A stretch of 64,000 nt of DNA from RPQJ01 sp963846885. GTDB taxonomy: Bacteria; Pseudomonadota; Gammaproteobacteria; Steroidobacterales; Steroidobacteraceae. The translations under genes were made by a program, and so were the position numbers. The notes under the pieces were generated by a model that worked only from the letters and a program-made list of their open reading frames with translations, ran no database searches and was not told the origin of the DNA. Positions 52,243 to 60,014 of this stretch are shown in pieces. How positions within the stretch are numbered: the stretch's first letter is position 1; the number at the start of each line of letters is the position of its first letter. The stretch is taken from NCBI GenBank assembly GCA_963846885.1, contig CAWJXS010000002.1, forward strand, positions 136,130-200,129, written 5' to 3'.

Positions 52243-52578
52243 ATGACGCGTGCGTGGGCGTACCTCGCCATCGCGATCGTCGCCGAGGTGATCGGCACTT
52301 CGGCGCTGAAAGCATCGATGGGCTTTACCCGCCCGGGGCCCACCGCCGTCGTGGTGGTGGGTTACGGCGTCGCGTTCTACTTCCTGTCGCTGACGCTGCA
52401 GACGCTGCCCGTCGGCGTGACTTACGCGATCTGGTCGGGCGTCGGCATCGTGCTGATCTCGCTGTTCGCATGGCTCGCGTACGGCCAGACGCTCGACCTG
52501 CCTGCCGTGATCGGGCTGACGCTGATCATCGCGGGCGTGGTCGTGCTGAACCTGTTCTCACGGACGCTGGCGCACTGA
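52243..52578 (+). CDS. Small multidrug resistance (SMR) efflux protein, EmrE type
   Basis: A 111-residue protein with four membrane helices. The first helix holds the essential Glu in AIVAEVIGTSALKAS; the second half has YFLSLTLQTLPVGVTYAIWSGVGIV, the SMR signature, and the final helix GLTLIIAGVVVLNLF. It probably exports cationic compounds in exchange for protons, or guanidinium in the Gdx subgroup. The stretch upstream is open but reads as noise; ATG 52243 gives the family length. It is convergent with btuD, 1 bp apart. Confidence 0.92.
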   Translation: MTRAWAYLAIAIVAEVIGTSALKASMGFTRPGPTAVVVVGYGVAFYFLSLTLQTLPVGVTYAIWSGVGIVLISLFAWLAYGQTLDLPAVIGLTLIIAGVVVLNLFSRTLAH

Positions 52579-52579
52579 T

Positions 52580-53365
52580 TCAGGCGGCGACGAACGTCCT
52601 GCCGTGTTCCCAGCGCAGTTCGCGCACCTCGATGCCGTAAAGCTCGCCGATCGACGCCTCAGTCAGTGCCTCGTCGCACGGCCCGCAGTGCCAGCGGCCG
52701 TCGCCGAACAGCAGCAACGCAGAATCGGCGAAACGCGCCGCCAGGCCGATGTCGTGCAGGCTCACGATGACCGTGCGCCCCGCGTCGGCGAGCCGCCGGA
52801 ACGAGCGCAGCACCTCGAGCTGGTGTTGCGGATCGAGCTGGTGAATCGGCTCGTCGAGCAGGAACACGGACGGGTCCTGCGCGAGGATGGTCGCGATCGA
52901 GAGGCGCCGTCGTTCGCCACCGGAGAGCGTCGCGATGTCGCGCTGTTCGAGACCAGCGAGGTCGACGGCAGCCAGGGCGGCCTGCGCGGCGGCACGGTCA
53001 GCGGCACCTTCCCAGGCCCAGAAGTCGAGGTGCGGGTGCCGGCCGACCAGCACGGCTTCGAGCGCCGTCGCCGGAAACGGGTCTTCGACCAGTTGCGGCA
53101 GCAGGCCGAGCGTGCGTGCGAGCTCGCGTCGTGGCCAGAGCGCGAGCGAACGGCCGGCGACGAGCACCTCGCCGCGCGCCGGCGCGCGCAATCCGGCGAG
53201 TGTGTGCAGCGTCGAACTCTTGCCCGACCCATTGCGACCGAGCACGACCAGCAGCGTTCCGCCCGGCACGTCGAGCCGGAGATCCGCCACGAGCACGCGA
53301 CCCGGCACCTCGACCGTGACGTCGATGCAACTGACCGTGCACGCCGCTGCGTTCACTGCAACCAA
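52580..53365 (-). CDS. btuD: Cobalamin (iron-chelate type) ABC transporter ATPase BtuD
   Basis: A 261-residue ABC ATPase of the FepC/BtuD group. Walker A is VLGRNGSGKSST, the Q-loop LPQLVED, the signature LSGGERRRLSIA, Walker B SVFLLDEPIHQLDP, and the switch His is in VSLHDIGLA. IHQLD replaces the usual TNHLD or TSALD. Assigned to B12 because btuF, btuB and a FecCD permease are nearby; a siderophore system cannot be excluded. Start is TTG 53365 or GTG 53356; either overlaps the stop of the metallopeptidase-like gene. Confidence 0.82.
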   Translation of the reverse strand: MVAVNAAACTVSCIDVTVEVPGRVLVADLRLDVPGGTLLVVLGRNGSGKSSTLHTLAGLRAPARGEVLVAGRSLALWPRRELARTLGLLPQLVEDPFPATALEAVLVGRHPHLDFWAWEGAADRAAAQAALAAVDLAGLEQRDIATLSGGERRRLSIATILAQDPSVFLLDEPIHQLDPQHQLEVLRSFRRLADAGRTVIVSLHDIGLAARFADSALLLFGDGRWHCGPCDEALTEASIGELYGIEVRELRWEHGRTFVAA

Positions 53366-54144
53366 CCGATTTCCTCCGCCGTCTGCGGCCCGACCAGCAT
53401 CAGATCGAGACTGTCCGGCGTGTGCGCCTCGCGCGGACCCACCGCGATCCGGCCTGCCATGATCTCGCCGAACTCCTGCGGGTAGCGCGGCTCGAGTGCA
53501 GGATCGCCGAGTCCCGCCGGTACGAGGGGCTGGCCGGTCGCAAGGTCGTACTTGTCGGTGGCGCCGAGTGTATGCAGGACCTCATGCACCAGCACGACCT
53601 GGTTGCTGCCCGCTGCGGTGGGGTGGCCGTAAAGCTGCGTGACCGCGATCAACCCCTTGCTGAGTCCGACGGAATCCGGTCGTGACGCCGAGTTGCTTGC
53701 GAGGGGCGAGTACAGCGCAAACACCTGGATGTCGGGTGTCGGCAATGGATCGTTCCACGCGATCTTCGCTGCATAGAAGCGGGTGCGCAGGCTCCAGAGC
53801 GCCACCGTCAGCATCGATGGCCGCTCCGGCAGCGCGGGTGGGGCAGTACCGGTCGCCGCCGCAGAAACGCGGACGCGGACCGGCTGCGCCAGCGGCAGTC
53901 CGTAATCCGAGCTCTCCTCGGCCAGGAACTCCTCGACAGCGACGAAGTCCGCGGCCTGCAGACCCTGCACGTAGGCGACCACGGCCGGATCGGACGTCTG
54001 TGCGATCGGGTAGACGGTGACCCGCAACGTGTCGTCCCAGTCGCGGCTGCGCGAGCGCTCGAGCCAGGCGCCGAGTGCGACGAACAGCAGCACGGCGAGC
54101 AGCAGCGCCAGCCGCACGTTACCGAGGAATGTCCGTCCGGCCAT
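53353..54144 (-). CDS. Membrane-anchored putative metzincin-type zinc peptidase
   Basis: A 263-residue protein with an N-terminal hydrophobic anchor (VRLALLLAVLLFVALGAWL). A zinc motif HEVLHTLGATDKYD lies about residues 187-200; HExxHxxGxxD is the metzincin pattern, and the preceding SNQVVLVHEVLH helix and IMAGRIAVG downstream are compatible with a Met-turn-like loop. No characterised family was recognised. The active site should face the periplasm. It overlaps btuD and follows pdxH by 24 bp on the same strand, so the three may be transcribed together. Substrate unknown. Confidence 0.6.
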   Translation of the reverse strand: MAGRTFLGNVRLALLLAVLLFVALGAWLERSRSRDWDDTLRVTVYPIAQTSDPAVVAYVQGLQAADFVAVEEFLAEESSDYGLPLAQPVRVRVSAAATGTAPPALPERPSMLTVALWSLRTRFYAAKIAWNDPLPTPDIQVFALYSPLASNSASRPDSVGLSKGLIAVTQLYGHPTAAGSNQVVLVHEVLHTLGATDKYDLATGQPLVPAGLGDPALEPRYPQEFGEIMAGRIAVGPREAHTPDSLDLMLVGPQTAEEIGWLQ

Positions 54145-54168
54145 GGTGGCGTGATCGCAGTAGAGGGA

Positions 54169-54813
54169 TCAGGGGTACAGGCGCGTGGCGGCCCACGGCG
54201 AAGGAGTAAACCCGTTCTCACCGTGCGGCGTCAGCGTGCGCGTCCAGCGCGCCCGGTCATGGACGCGGAAGGCTCCCTCGCACCACAGCTCGACCGCTTC
54301 CAGCCAGAAGTGGTATCCGCCCCAGTGCGGCGGGCGCGTGGGCGCGGTGCCGTGACGCGCGGCTTCGATCGCGACGCGCTTGAGCAACGTCGCGCGCGAA
54401 TCGAGCGGCTGGCTCTGCAGGCTGGCCCATGCGCCGATCCGGCTGTCGATCGCGCGGCTGGAGAAGTAGGCATCGCTCTCCGCGGGCGGGCAGCGCACGA
54501 CGCGACCCTCGAGCCGCACCTGCCGGCTCAGCGTGTCCCAGTGCAGGACGCCTGCCACGCGCGGGTTCGCGGCCAGTTCGTGGCCCTTGCGGCTGTCGTA
54601 GTTGGTGAAGAACGCGACATAACCCGGGTCGGCGATGACCTTCTTGCACAGTACGACCCGCGCGGAGGGCGTGCCTTCGGGCGTGACGGAAGCCAGCACC
54701 ATCGAATCGGGGTTGGGCTGGACCTTCTGCGCGCGCGCCTGCGTGTACCAGGTCTCGAAGATCGGCATCGGATCGTCGGGCAGGGTCGAAGGCAGCGTTC
54801 CGGAATGGGACAT
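54169..54813 (-). CDS. pdxH: Pyridoxamine 5'-phosphate oxidase PdxH
   Basis: An FMN enzyme that makes pyridoxal 5'-phosphate, used here by BioA and bound by YggS. The 214 residues match E. coli PdxH (218). Motifs are MVLASVTPEGTPSARVVLCK, VAFFTNYDSRKGHELAANP, VRLEGRVVRCPPAESDAYF, SRIGAWASLQSQPL and the C-terminal signature RWTRTLTPHGENGF (usually RLxP). ATG 54813 starts MSHSGTLP. It is divergent from tyrA. Confidence 0.94.
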   Translation of the reverse strand: MSHSGTLPSTLPDDPMPIFETWYTQARAQKVQPNPDSMVLASVTPEGTPSARVVLCKKVIADPGYVAFFTNYDSRKGHELAANPRVAGVLHWDTLSRQVRLEGRVVRCPPAESDAYFSSRAIDSRIGAWASLQSQPLDSRATLLKRVAIEAARHGTAPTRPPHWGGYHFWLEAVELWCEGAFRVHDRARWTRTLTPHGENGFTPSPWAATRLYP

Positions 54814-54930
54814 CGGCGGGTCTTCCAGCGATCGTGGAGGGCGATTATGCCCCACCACGGCGCCGCTATCCCTTGCGGCACGAGCCGTGCGCCCGGTAAA
54901 AGGATTCGTACACCCTGGGTTGCGCACCGC

Positions 54931-56046
54931 ATGAAGTCCCTCGCCGAACTCCGCGCCCGTCTCGACGTCATCGATCGTGAACTGCTGCAGCTCGTGGCCG
55001 AGCGGCAGTCGCTCGGCAAGCAGATTGCCGAGGTCAAGCGCTCGGCGGGCCAGGGAACGCGCGATTTCCGGCGCGAACGCGAGGTCCTGCTCAAGGCGCG
55101 CCAGGACGCCGCAGCCCTCGGGGTCTCGCCGGCGCTGGCCGAAGCGCTGCTGCAATCGCTGATTCGCGGCTCGCTGACGACCCAGGAGCAGGCCCGCGTC
55201 GTGGCGCAGGGGCGCGGCACCGGCCGTCGCGCGCTGGTCATCGGTGGCCACGGCAAGATGGGGCACTGGATGGCCGATTTCATGGCGGCGCAGGGCTTCG
55301 CGGTGACCATCGCCGACCCGTCAGGCGAAGTCCCGGGTTACGAATGCGTCGCCGACTGGCGGCAATCCGACCTGCAGCACGACATCATCGTCGTCGCGAC
55401 TCCGATCAGGATCGCGAACGAAGTGCTGGGGCAACTGGCCGAGCGCAAACCGCCCGGGGTCATCTTCGACATCGGCTCGCTCAAGACTCCGTTGCGTGGC
55501 GGGCTCGACCGGCTGCGTGCGGCCGGGTGCCACGTGACGTCGGTGCACCCGATGTTCGGCCCCGACACGGAGTTGCTGTCGGGTCGTCACGTGATCTTCA
55601 TCGACCTGGGCGACGCCACTGCGCTCGCCGAGGCCCAGGCGCTCTTCGACTCGACGATGGCCGACCTGGTCGTGATGGGGCTCGATGAGCACGACCGGTT
55701 GATCGCGTTCGTGCTGGGTCTCTCGCATGCGCTCAATATCGCGTTCTTCACCGCGCTGGCAGAGAGCGGCGAGGCGGCGCCGCGACTCGCGCGCATGTCG
55801 AGCACGACGTTCGACGCGCAGCTCGAAGTCGCGACGCGCGTAGCCGCGGAGAATCCGGACCTGTACTACGAGATCCAGAGCCTCAACGACTATGGCGTGG
55901 AATCGCTGAATGCGCTGCAGGCAGCCGTCGACCGGCTGTGCCGCTCCGTGCGCGAGGGCGACGCGCCGGCCTTCGTCGCGATGATGCGCCAGGGTGACGC
56001 TTACCTGCGCGTGCGGCAGGCTGCGCGCGAAGACGCCAGCCGCTGA
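54931..56046 (+). CDS. tyrA: Bifunctional chorismate mutase / prephenate dehydrogenase TyrA
   Basis: A 371-residue fusion, as in enteric TyrA (373). The N-terminal AroQ-type mutase (1-90) has LRARLDVIDRELLQLVAERQ and GKQIAEVKRSAG. The dehydrogenase starts with ALVIGGHGKMGHWMADF (about 98-114) and carries VATPIRIANEVLGQL, DIGSLKTPL, and TSVHPMFGPD with the catalytic His. It makes 4-hydroxyphenylpyruvate for tyrosine synthesis. No tyrosine regulatory box was looked for in detail. The GGDEF gene starts 3 nt after its stop. Confidence 0.95.
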   Translation: MKSLAELRARLDVIDRELLQLVAERQSLGKQIAEVKRSAGQGTRDFRREREVLLKARQDAAALGVSPALAEALLQSLIRGSLTTQEQARVVAQGRGTGRRALVIGGHGKMGHWMADFMAAQGFAVTIADPSGEVPGYECVADWRQSDLQHDIIVVATPIRIANEVLGQLAERKPPGVIFDIGSLKTPLRGGLDRLRAAGCHVTSVHPMFGPDTELLSGRHVIFIDLGDATALAEAQALFDSTMADLVVMGLDEHDRLIAFVLGLSHALNIAFFTALAESGEAAPRLARMSSTTFDAQLEVATRVAAENPDLYYEIQSLNDYGVESLNALQAAVDRLCRSVREGDAPAFVAMMRQGDAYLRVRQAAREDASR

Positions 56047-56049
56047 GTC

Positions 56050-57078
56050 ATGCAGCCGCTCACGCCACTGGCGGCAAACATCCTCGACTGGTCGGGCCGC
56101 CTGACGGGTGCACGCACGCTCGGGCAACTCGCAGCTGCGCTGGCCCAGCCGCCCGGATTGCCCGATGAGCCGCTCGCCGGCGTCCTGCTGCTGCTCGATC
56201 CGCGCCACGAGCTCCGCAGACTGACGGGTGGCGACGGGCAACACGCGGAGCCGCTGCCGGGCTTGCGCTTCGTGGACAGCCTGAGCGGAGTCGCGCCGGC
56301 TTACGGCACTTTGCACACGCCGTGGTCCGGGGCGTATCACGCGTCGGACCATGGATTGCTGATCGGCGCGGAAGCAGGCTGCCGTCACTTGCTGCTGTTG
56401 CCGCTGCCGCGCACCGGCGGCCTCACCGGCGTGTACAACATCGGCAGCCTGGGTGGTCCAGTCAGTCTCGCCTCACTCGAGGCCCGCTGGCTCGAACTCA
56501 TCGCGGCCCAGGCTCTGGTCAATTCCGAGCGTCAGTTGCAGCGCGCACGCCTGCTGCGGGCCGGTGTCGTCGACCCGCTGACCGGTTGGAACAGTCGGCA
56601 CTATTTCCTCGCCAGGGTGCGCGAGCAGGTCGCGGCCGGCGAGCGTCACGGCGAACCCGCGACGTGTCTCGTCATCGATGTCGACGGACTCGGCGCCATC
56701 AACGATCGGCACGGCGTTGCCGCGGGCGATGCGGCCGTGTTCGAGGTGGGCAGCGTGATCGAAGCGCAGGTGCGCGCGAGCGATTCGTTCGCGCATCTCG
56801 GCGAAGACGAGTTTGCAGTGTTGCTGCCGGCCACGACGCCGATGGCCGCGGCGCAGCTGGCCGAGCGCATCCTGCGCGCCGTGCGAGCCGCGCGTTGCAA
56901 TGCGCCGCTGGTCGATGAGCAGCCCCTGAAAGTGTCGGTTGGCATCGCCGGCCTCGACATGGCGGCACTCAAGACCGGGCTCGACAGGAAAGCGACGGCG
57001 GACGAGTGGCTCGCACGCGCGCACGCGGCGCTGCATCAGGCCAAGCGCGCCGGCGGCGACCGCTACGCCGCCGTCTAA
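56050..57078 (+). CDS. GGDEF-domain protein with a GAF-like N terminus and a variant GEDEF site
   Basis: A 342-residue protein. Residues 1-160 resemble a GAF-like sensor (LLLLPLPRTGGLTGVYNIGSLGG), then a GGDEF domain opens at DPLTGWNSRHYF. The metal-binding Asp is in CLVIDVDGLGAIND. The active-site loop reads HLGEDEFAVLLP, so the second glycine of GGDEF is Glu and the usual preceding Arg is His. It may be a weak or inactive diguanylate cyclase, or bind c-di-GMP or GTP as a regulator. It is cotranscribed with tyrA. Confidence 0.78.
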   Translation: MQPLTPLAANILDWSGRLTGARTLGQLAAALAQPPGLPDEPLAGVLLLLDPRHELRRLTGGDGQHAEPLPGLRFVDSLSGVAPAYGTLHTPWSGAYHASDHGLLIGAEAGCRHLLLLPLPRTGGLTGVYNIGSLGGPVSLASLEARWLELIAAQALVNSERQLQRARLLRAGVVDPLTGWNSRHYFLARVREQVAAGERHGEPATCLVIDVDGLGAINDRHGVAAGDAAVFEVGSVIEAQVRASDSFAHLGEDEFAVLLPATTPMAAAQLAERILRAVRAARCNAPLVDEQPLKVSVGIAGLDMAALKTGLDRKATADEWLARAHAALHQAKRAGGDRYAAV

Positions 57079-57088
57079 GACAGCCTTC

Positions 57089-57114
57089 CTAGGGAAGCTC
57101 TGCACAGGTCCGCA
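57089..57114 (+). repeat. Left 26-bp terminal inverted repeat
   Basis: Begins CTAGGGAAGCTC and ends GTCCGCA. It differs from the right copy at one base (A against C at position 8). It starts 10 bp after the GGDEF gene stop. Confidence 0.8.
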
Positions 57115-57230
57115 GCGGCCGCCACGGCCACCTTACGATCCGGTAGCCGTCACCGAGCACTCAAGGTCAGCCGCGCCGGTTTCCAATTCGGCACCGCGCG
57201 TCGAACACGCGAGGGCGACCAGTCGCTGGC

Positions 57231-57304
57231 GCGTCCGACCCGGGACCGTTCCCCGAGCTTGGAAAGGCAGACACGCGCTCTGGGAACGGTCCCGGGTCGG
57301 ACGC
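57231..57304 (-). repeat. Hairpin repeat family 1, copy C
   Basis: 74 bp with 22-nt arms that pair perfectly (left ending GACCCGGGACCGTTCC) and a 30-nt core (57253-57282) in the same orientation as copy B. The arm sequence is different from copies A, B and D. Confidence 0.92.
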
Positions 57305-57335
57305 TTGCGACATGCCAGCCTGCGACGCTGCCAGA

Positions 57336-57409
57336 GCGCTCGATCCGGTGCCTGTCACAGAGCGCGTGTCTGCCTTTCCAAGCTCGGTGACAGGCACCGG
57401 ATCGAGCGC
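57336..57409 (+). repeat. Hairpin repeat family 1, copy D
   Basis: 74 bp with perfectly paired 22-nt arms (left ending GATCCGGTGCCTGTCA) and the 30-nt core (57358-57387) in copy A's orientation. It faces copy C across a 31-bp gap. Confidence 0.92.
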
Positions 57410-57424
57410 ACGCAACGCGTCACT

Positions 57425-57450
57425 TGCGGACCTGTGCAGAGCGTCCCTAG
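57425..57450 (-). repeat. Right 26-bp terminal inverted repeat
   Basis: The reverse complement of the left repeat with one mismatch. Its outer CTAG contains the minus-strand TAG stop codon of btuC (57449-57447). Confidence 0.8.
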
Positions 57451-58424
57451 TTGCGCTGGCGCAGCATCAGCAGCAGGAAGATCGGCACGCCCACCAGCGC
57501 GGTCAACGCGCCCACCGGCAACTGGCGCGGCGCGAGCAGCACGCGCGACGCAAGATCCGCCGTCATCAGCACGAGGCCGCCGAGCAGTGCGCTGCCCGCG
57601 AGCACGGTGCGCTGATCGTTGCCCAGGGCAAGCCGCACCAGGTGCGGCGTGACGAGTCCCACGAAGCCGATGCTGCCCGCCGTGCTCACGGCGCAGCCGG
57701 TCAGCACCGAGCTCAGGACGAACACGATGCTGCGCACGCGCCGCACGTCGAGTCCGACCGTGGCGGCAATGGTCTCGCCGCGCGCGAGCACGTTGAGGGG
57801 ACGGCCGAGCGCGATGCAGAACGCCGTGGCGACGGCGAGCAGGGCGAGCAGCCACCCCCAGCGATCACTGCGTGACAGGTCGCCGAGCAGCCAGAACACC
57901 ATGCCGCGCAGGCGGGTGTCGTCGCTCATCGCCAGCAGCAGGCTCACGATGGAGCCAGCGCCGGCGGCGACCACGACACCCGTGAGCAGCAAGCGCGTGG
58001 GGGTCCAGCCGCCGCGTCCCTGCGCCAGCGCAAAGACCAGCGCGCACGCGGCCAGCGCACCCACGGCGGCGGCCGCGTCGATCATGGCGGCCGACAACCC
58101 CGCCATCAGGGCGAGCAGCGCCGTCACCGAGGCACCGCCGGACACTCCCAGCACGTAGGGATCTGCCAGCGGGTTGCGCAGCAATACCTGCAGCAGCGCG
58201 CCCGCCAGCCCGAGCAGGCCGCCCACGGCGAATGCAGTCAGCGCACGCGGCAGGCGCAGGCCAAGTACCACGTCGCGCGCCATGGACGGGTCGGTCGACC
58301 AGAAAGCGTCCCAGACCGCGGCGGGCGCGAGCTGCACGCTGCCGAGCATCAATGACAGCAACAGCAGGGCGACGCTGGCGGCACCGACGGTCGTGAACGC
58401 TGGAATGAGAGGAAATCTGGACAA
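57447..58424 (-). CDS. btuC: FecCD-family ABC permease, probably BtuC
   Basis: A 325-residue inner-membrane permease with about ten helices. Family motifs include LRLPRALTAFAVGGLLGLAG, LLQVLLRNPLADPYVLGVSGGA near the N terminus and GSIGFVGLVTPHLVRLALG, and the final PRQLPVGALTALVGVPIFL. With btuF and btuD it would form the BtuFCD importer, though the three genes are scattered. The start is TTG at 58424, preceded by GGGGGT; the longer frame upstream is antisense to rppH. The stop codon lies inside the inverted repeat of the MITE-like unit. Confidence 0.87.
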   Translation of the reverse strand: MSRFPLIPAFTTVGAASVALLLLSLMLGSVQLAPAAVWDAFWSTDPSMARDVVLGLRLPRALTAFAVGGLLGLAGALLQVLLRNPLADPYVLGVSGGASVTALLALMAGLSAAMIDAAAAVGALAACALVFALAQGRGGWTPTRLLLTGVVVAAGAGSIVSLLLAMSDDTRLRGMVFWLLGDLSRSDRWGWLLALLAVATAFCIALGRPLNVLARGETIAATVGLDVRRVRSIVFVLSSVLTGCAVSTAGSIGFVGLVTPHLVRLALGNDQRTVLAGSALLGGLVLMTADLASRVLLAPRQLPVGALTALVGVPIFLLLMLRQRN

Positions 58425-58553
58425 GCGACCCCCGGCAATGCGCGAAGGGTAGGGAAGCGGGGCCTGCGCCACAAGCCGGACCGCCGCGAGTGATGTTTTT
58501 GTGCCATTGCCCCCGATGTGGAAAAATCGGGCATTGACCAGACCGCGCGGGAA

Positions 58554-59210
58554 ATGAGCGACTACATCGACAGCCAGGGATTTCGCGCCAACGTAGGCAT
58601 CGTCCTGATGCGGGACGGCGGGCAGCTGTTCCTGGGTGGCCGGCGGGACGGGCGCGGCTGGCAGTTCCCGCAGGGCGGCGTGCTGCGCAACGAGCAACCC
58701 GAAGACGCGCTCTATCGCGAACTCCATGAAGAGGTCGGGCTGCAGCGCGACGACGTGGAGCTGGTGGCAAGCACCGGCCGGTGGCTGCGCTATCGCCTGC
58801 CACAACAGTACGTGCGGCGCCGTGGCAATCCCGTCTGTATCGGCCAGAAGCAACGCTGGTTCCTGCTGCGCATGCTGGCCGACGATTCAAGCTTCAATTT
58901 CGCGTCGACCAACGAGCCGGAGTTCGACCAGGGCCGCTGGGTCGACTACTGGGCGCCGGTCCGCGAGGTCATCTATTTCAAGCGTGCGGTCTATGTGCGC
59001 GCGCTGCAGGAACTCGGCGAGCGGGCATTCGCCGCGGGGCCGCCGCCGCGCCCCGAGTGGCTGACCGACGAATTGCTGCGCTCGCCGCAGCCGCGCGCGC
59101 CGCGCAGGCGGCGCGGGCCAGGCAGCGCCAGCGGCCGCGCTGGGGAGATCGAGGCAGTGCACGACGCGCCGGTGTCGGTTGCCGGAGCGTCGCAGGACAG
59201 CGACAAATGA
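58554..59210 (+). CDS. rppH: RNA pyrophosphohydrolase RppH
   Basis: Removes pyrophosphate from mRNA 5' ends to start decay. The 218 residues begin with FRANVGIVLMRDGGQLFLGGR, carry QFPQGGVLRNEQPEDALYRE running into the Nudix box (ELHEEVGL), and later RYRLPQQYVRR and the conserved QKQRWFLLRM. The first 165 residues match E. coli RppH (176); the C-terminal 50 residues are arginine- and proline-rich and probably disordered. ATG 58554 (MSDYIDSQGFR) is the family start. Its stop overlaps the next gene (ATGA). Confidence 0.94.
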   Translation: MSDYIDSQGFRANVGIVLMRDGGQLFLGGRRDGRGWQFPQGGVLRNEQPEDALYRELHEEVGLQRDDVELVASTGRWLRYRLPQQYVRRRGNPVCIGQKQRWFLLRMLADDSSFNFASTNEPEFDQGRWVDYWAPVREVIYFKRAVYVRALQELGERAFAAGPPPRPEWLTDELLRSPQPRAPRRRRGPGSASGRAGEIEAVHDAPVSVAGASQDSDK

Positions 59211-59944
59211 CTGCCGACGGCACTGAGCCGGCCAGTCGGCCACGCCGCACTTACAACATCGTCGCGATCCTGCTCGGCGCAGCGCTGCTGGCCGGGCTTG
59301 CCGGCTGGTTCGGCTACGTGCAGGGGCAGCGTCACGCGGGCCACGATGCGGCCGCCGAGGCCAGCCACCGCGAAGTCATCGAAGGCCAGGCCGAGCAGCT
59401 CGAGTTCGACAACAAACGCCTCAACGCCAAGGTCGCCGAGCTGGAGATGGCGAGGCGTCTCGATCGCGACGCCTACGGCCAGATCGAAAGGACCCTGGGC
59501 GACCTGCAGTCGCAGCTCTCCCGCCAGAGCGACGACCTCGCCTTTTATCGCAGCATCGTCTCGCCCGTCGACGGTATCCAGGGCCTGCGCATCCAGCGCT
59601 TCGAGGTGCTGCCCGGCGACGAGCCGCGCCAGGTGCGGCTGAAGCTCACGCTGGTGCAGGCAATGCGCCACGAAAGCGTGGTTTCTGGCCTCGCCCAGAT
59701 TACTTTGCTCGGCATGAAGGACGACGCGCCGGCCCGCTTTTCGGTCGGTGAGCTGCTCGGCAAGCCACGCGCGCAGTTGCCGTTCTCGTTCCGATATTTC
59801 CAGACGATCGAGCAGACTGTCGTCCTGCCGGAGGGTTTCCAGGCATTCGAGACGGACGTCGAAGTGCAGTCGAGCAAGCTTCGTTCGCCAGTCCGGCAGA
59901 CTTTTCCGTGGAAAGTGACGGGGCAGCCGGCCGCCGCGCTATGA
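59207..59944 (+). CDS. DUF6776-like membrane-anchored coiled-coil protein
   Basis: A 245-residue protein with one N-terminal membrane helix (IVAILLGAALLAGLAGWFGYV), a coiled coil (about 55-110, with EGQAEQLEFDNKRLNAKVAE and LGDLQSQLSRQ), and a globular beta-rich C-terminal domain (LRIQRFEVLPGDEPRQVRLKLTLVQA, VEVQSSKLRSPVRQTFPW). This layout matches the DUF6776 family often found beside rppH and erpA-like genes in Gammaproteobacteria. The function is unknown. It overlaps rppH by 4 nt. Confidence 0.8.
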   Translation: MTADGTEPASRPRRTYNIVAILLGAALLAGLAGWFGYVQGQRHAGHDAAAEASHREVIEGQAEQLEFDNKRLNAKVAELEMARRLDRDAYGQIERTLGDLQSQLSRQSDDLAFYRSIVSPVDGIQGLRIQRFEVLPGDEPRQVRLKLTLVQAMRHESVVSGLAQITLLGMKDDAPARFSVGELLGKPRAQLPFSFRYFQTIEQTVVLPEGFQAFETDVEVQSSKLRSPVRQTFPWKVTGQPAAAL

Positions 59945-60014
59945 CCGGCGGGGCTTGCTGGGCTAACATGCGCCCCCAGATAGAACCGCCTGCGACGACG
60001 CACGGAGCACCTCG

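Larger units (their letters stand above)
57089..57450. mobile_element. 362-bp MITE-like unit with 26-bp terminal inverted repeats
   Basis: The ends 57089-57114 and 57425-57450 are inverted repeats matching at 25 of 26 positions (both contain CTCTGCACAGGTCCGCA and end in CTAGGGA). The interior has no gene and holds family-1 hairpin copies C and D facing each other. The right end supplies the TAG stop of btuC. No transposase is present, so a non-autonomous element is the best guess. Target duplications were not identified. Confidence 0.65.

Noticed and set aside
57231..57409. Possible CRISPR-like array (repeat cores at 57253 and 57358)
   Set aside because: Only two copies in opposite orientation with self-complementary flanks and no cas genes; it is a hairpin pair, not an array.
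17618..57409. Family-1 repeats as ordinary REP/RAYT elements
   Set aside because: No GTAG or GGAG tetranucleotide at the stem base, arms are not conserved between copies, and no REP-associated transposase gene is seen.
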